Below, in pieces: positions 58,917 through 59,062 of a stretch of 59,062 nucleotides of DNA. Below the pieces are notes generated by a model, which searched no databases, was not told the origin of the DNA, and worked only from the letters and a program-made list of their open reading frames with translations. The position numbers and the translations under genes were made by a program. Position 1 is the stretch's first letter, and the number at the start of each line of letters is the position of its first letter. This DNA is from Lachnospiraceae bacterium (lineage in GTDB: Bacteria; Bacillota; Clostridia; Lachnospirales; Lachnospiraceae), in contig JAMPFQ010000025.1 of the NCBI GenBank assembly GCA_023664345.1, positions 1 to 59,062 of the forward strand, given 5' to 3'.

Positions 58917-59062
58917 GTAACAGTTCAGCTGTGATGGTACTTGGCGGCTTGGTGATAAAGGGACGGAGCCGGGACAGCAGGGGCATCTTTCCGTGACGGC
59001 TCGATAAGCGTTCCGATGAGCCTCATTCACGGCACATGCCCAAAGAGGGGTGTTTCACACCC
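58917..59062 (+). repeat. Element beginning with TGTAACAGTTCAG, cut by the window end
   Basis: The left terminal sequence is the same as in the elements at 16111 and 48108. The interior has a nested hairpin (GGGCAT/ATGCCC, CCGTGA/TTCACGG, GGCTC/GAGCC at about 58982-59042) and GGGTG-TTT-CACACCC at the edge. The other end is outside the window, so membership of the same family is not proven. Confidence 0.5.

Noticed and set aside
1..59062. CRISPR array, prophage, rRNA genes or insertion sequence with transposase
   Set aside because: I saw no regularly spaced repeat-spacer series, no phage structural or integrase genes, no 16S/23S/5S sequence and no transposase gene in the window.

Overview
The window reads as chromosomal DNA from a motile member of the Lachnospiraceae or a close clostridial relative. 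The S10-spc-alpha ribosomal gene order, zinc-type S14 and L36, a zinc-LID adenylate kinase, a KOW-domain protein between map and infA, a fused AccD-AccA, FabK as enoyl reductase and strong GGAGG ribosome binding sites all point that way. The species cannot be named from the sequence alone.

Region 1 (1-16081, minus strand) is the ribosomal superoperon: rpsJ, rplC, rplD, rplW, rplB, rpsS, rplV, rpsC, rplP, rpmC, rpsQ, rplN, rplX, rplE, rpsN, rpsH, rplF, rplR, rpsE, rpmD, rplO, secY, adk, map, a KOW gene, infA, an inserted membrane-protein gene, rpmJ, rpsM and rpsK (cut by the window edge). A strong promoter and a structured leader of about 260 nt precede rpsJ. A terminator and a new promoter separate secY from adk. 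The foreign membrane-protein gene sits between infA and rpmJ, and a third promoter restarts transcription just after it.

Region 2 (16100-23830) holds accessory genes: a FAIM1-like membrane protein, an rRNA-methyltransferase-like enzyme, a KdpD/KdpE-type two-component pair, an ECF sigma factor with its anti-sigma factor behind an autoregulatory-type promoter, and cardiolipin synthase. Region 3 (23305-31968) is a complete type II fatty acid synthesis operon (acpP, fabK, fabD, fabG, fabF, fabZ, accDA fusion, fabH) that ends in a MarR/FabT-like regulator. Three evenly spaced FabT-type palindromes lie at its promoter. That promoter shares its -35 box with the divergent promoter of a pectinase-like gene.

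Region 4 (32051-40510) has a GH28-type beta-helix enzyme convergent with a DUF2264 protein, then a DUF2828 (Ro60-like helical plus vWA) gene directly preceded by two tandem tRNA-like RNAs. This looks like a Ro/Y-RNA-type ribonucleoprotein module and is the most interesting system in the window. Region 5 (40511-46930) has a decayed methyltransferase, two toxin-antitoxin pairs, a glycosyltransferase-TPR protein, flagellin and an extended CsrA, with a CsrA-type hairpin in the flagellin leader. Region 6 (47068-59062) has a LacI regulator, a tocopherol-cyclase-like protein, a DUF4143 ATPase behind a 46-bp perfect palindrome, a sulfur operon (cysK-metN-metI-metQ-Rrf2), aroA and a GH42 beta-galactosidase.

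Several families of short non-coding elements recur between genes: a terminal-inverted-repeat two-hairpin element with a conserved 19-nt loop, a 52-nt segment plus hairpins, a shared leader module, and repeats inside the fab operon.
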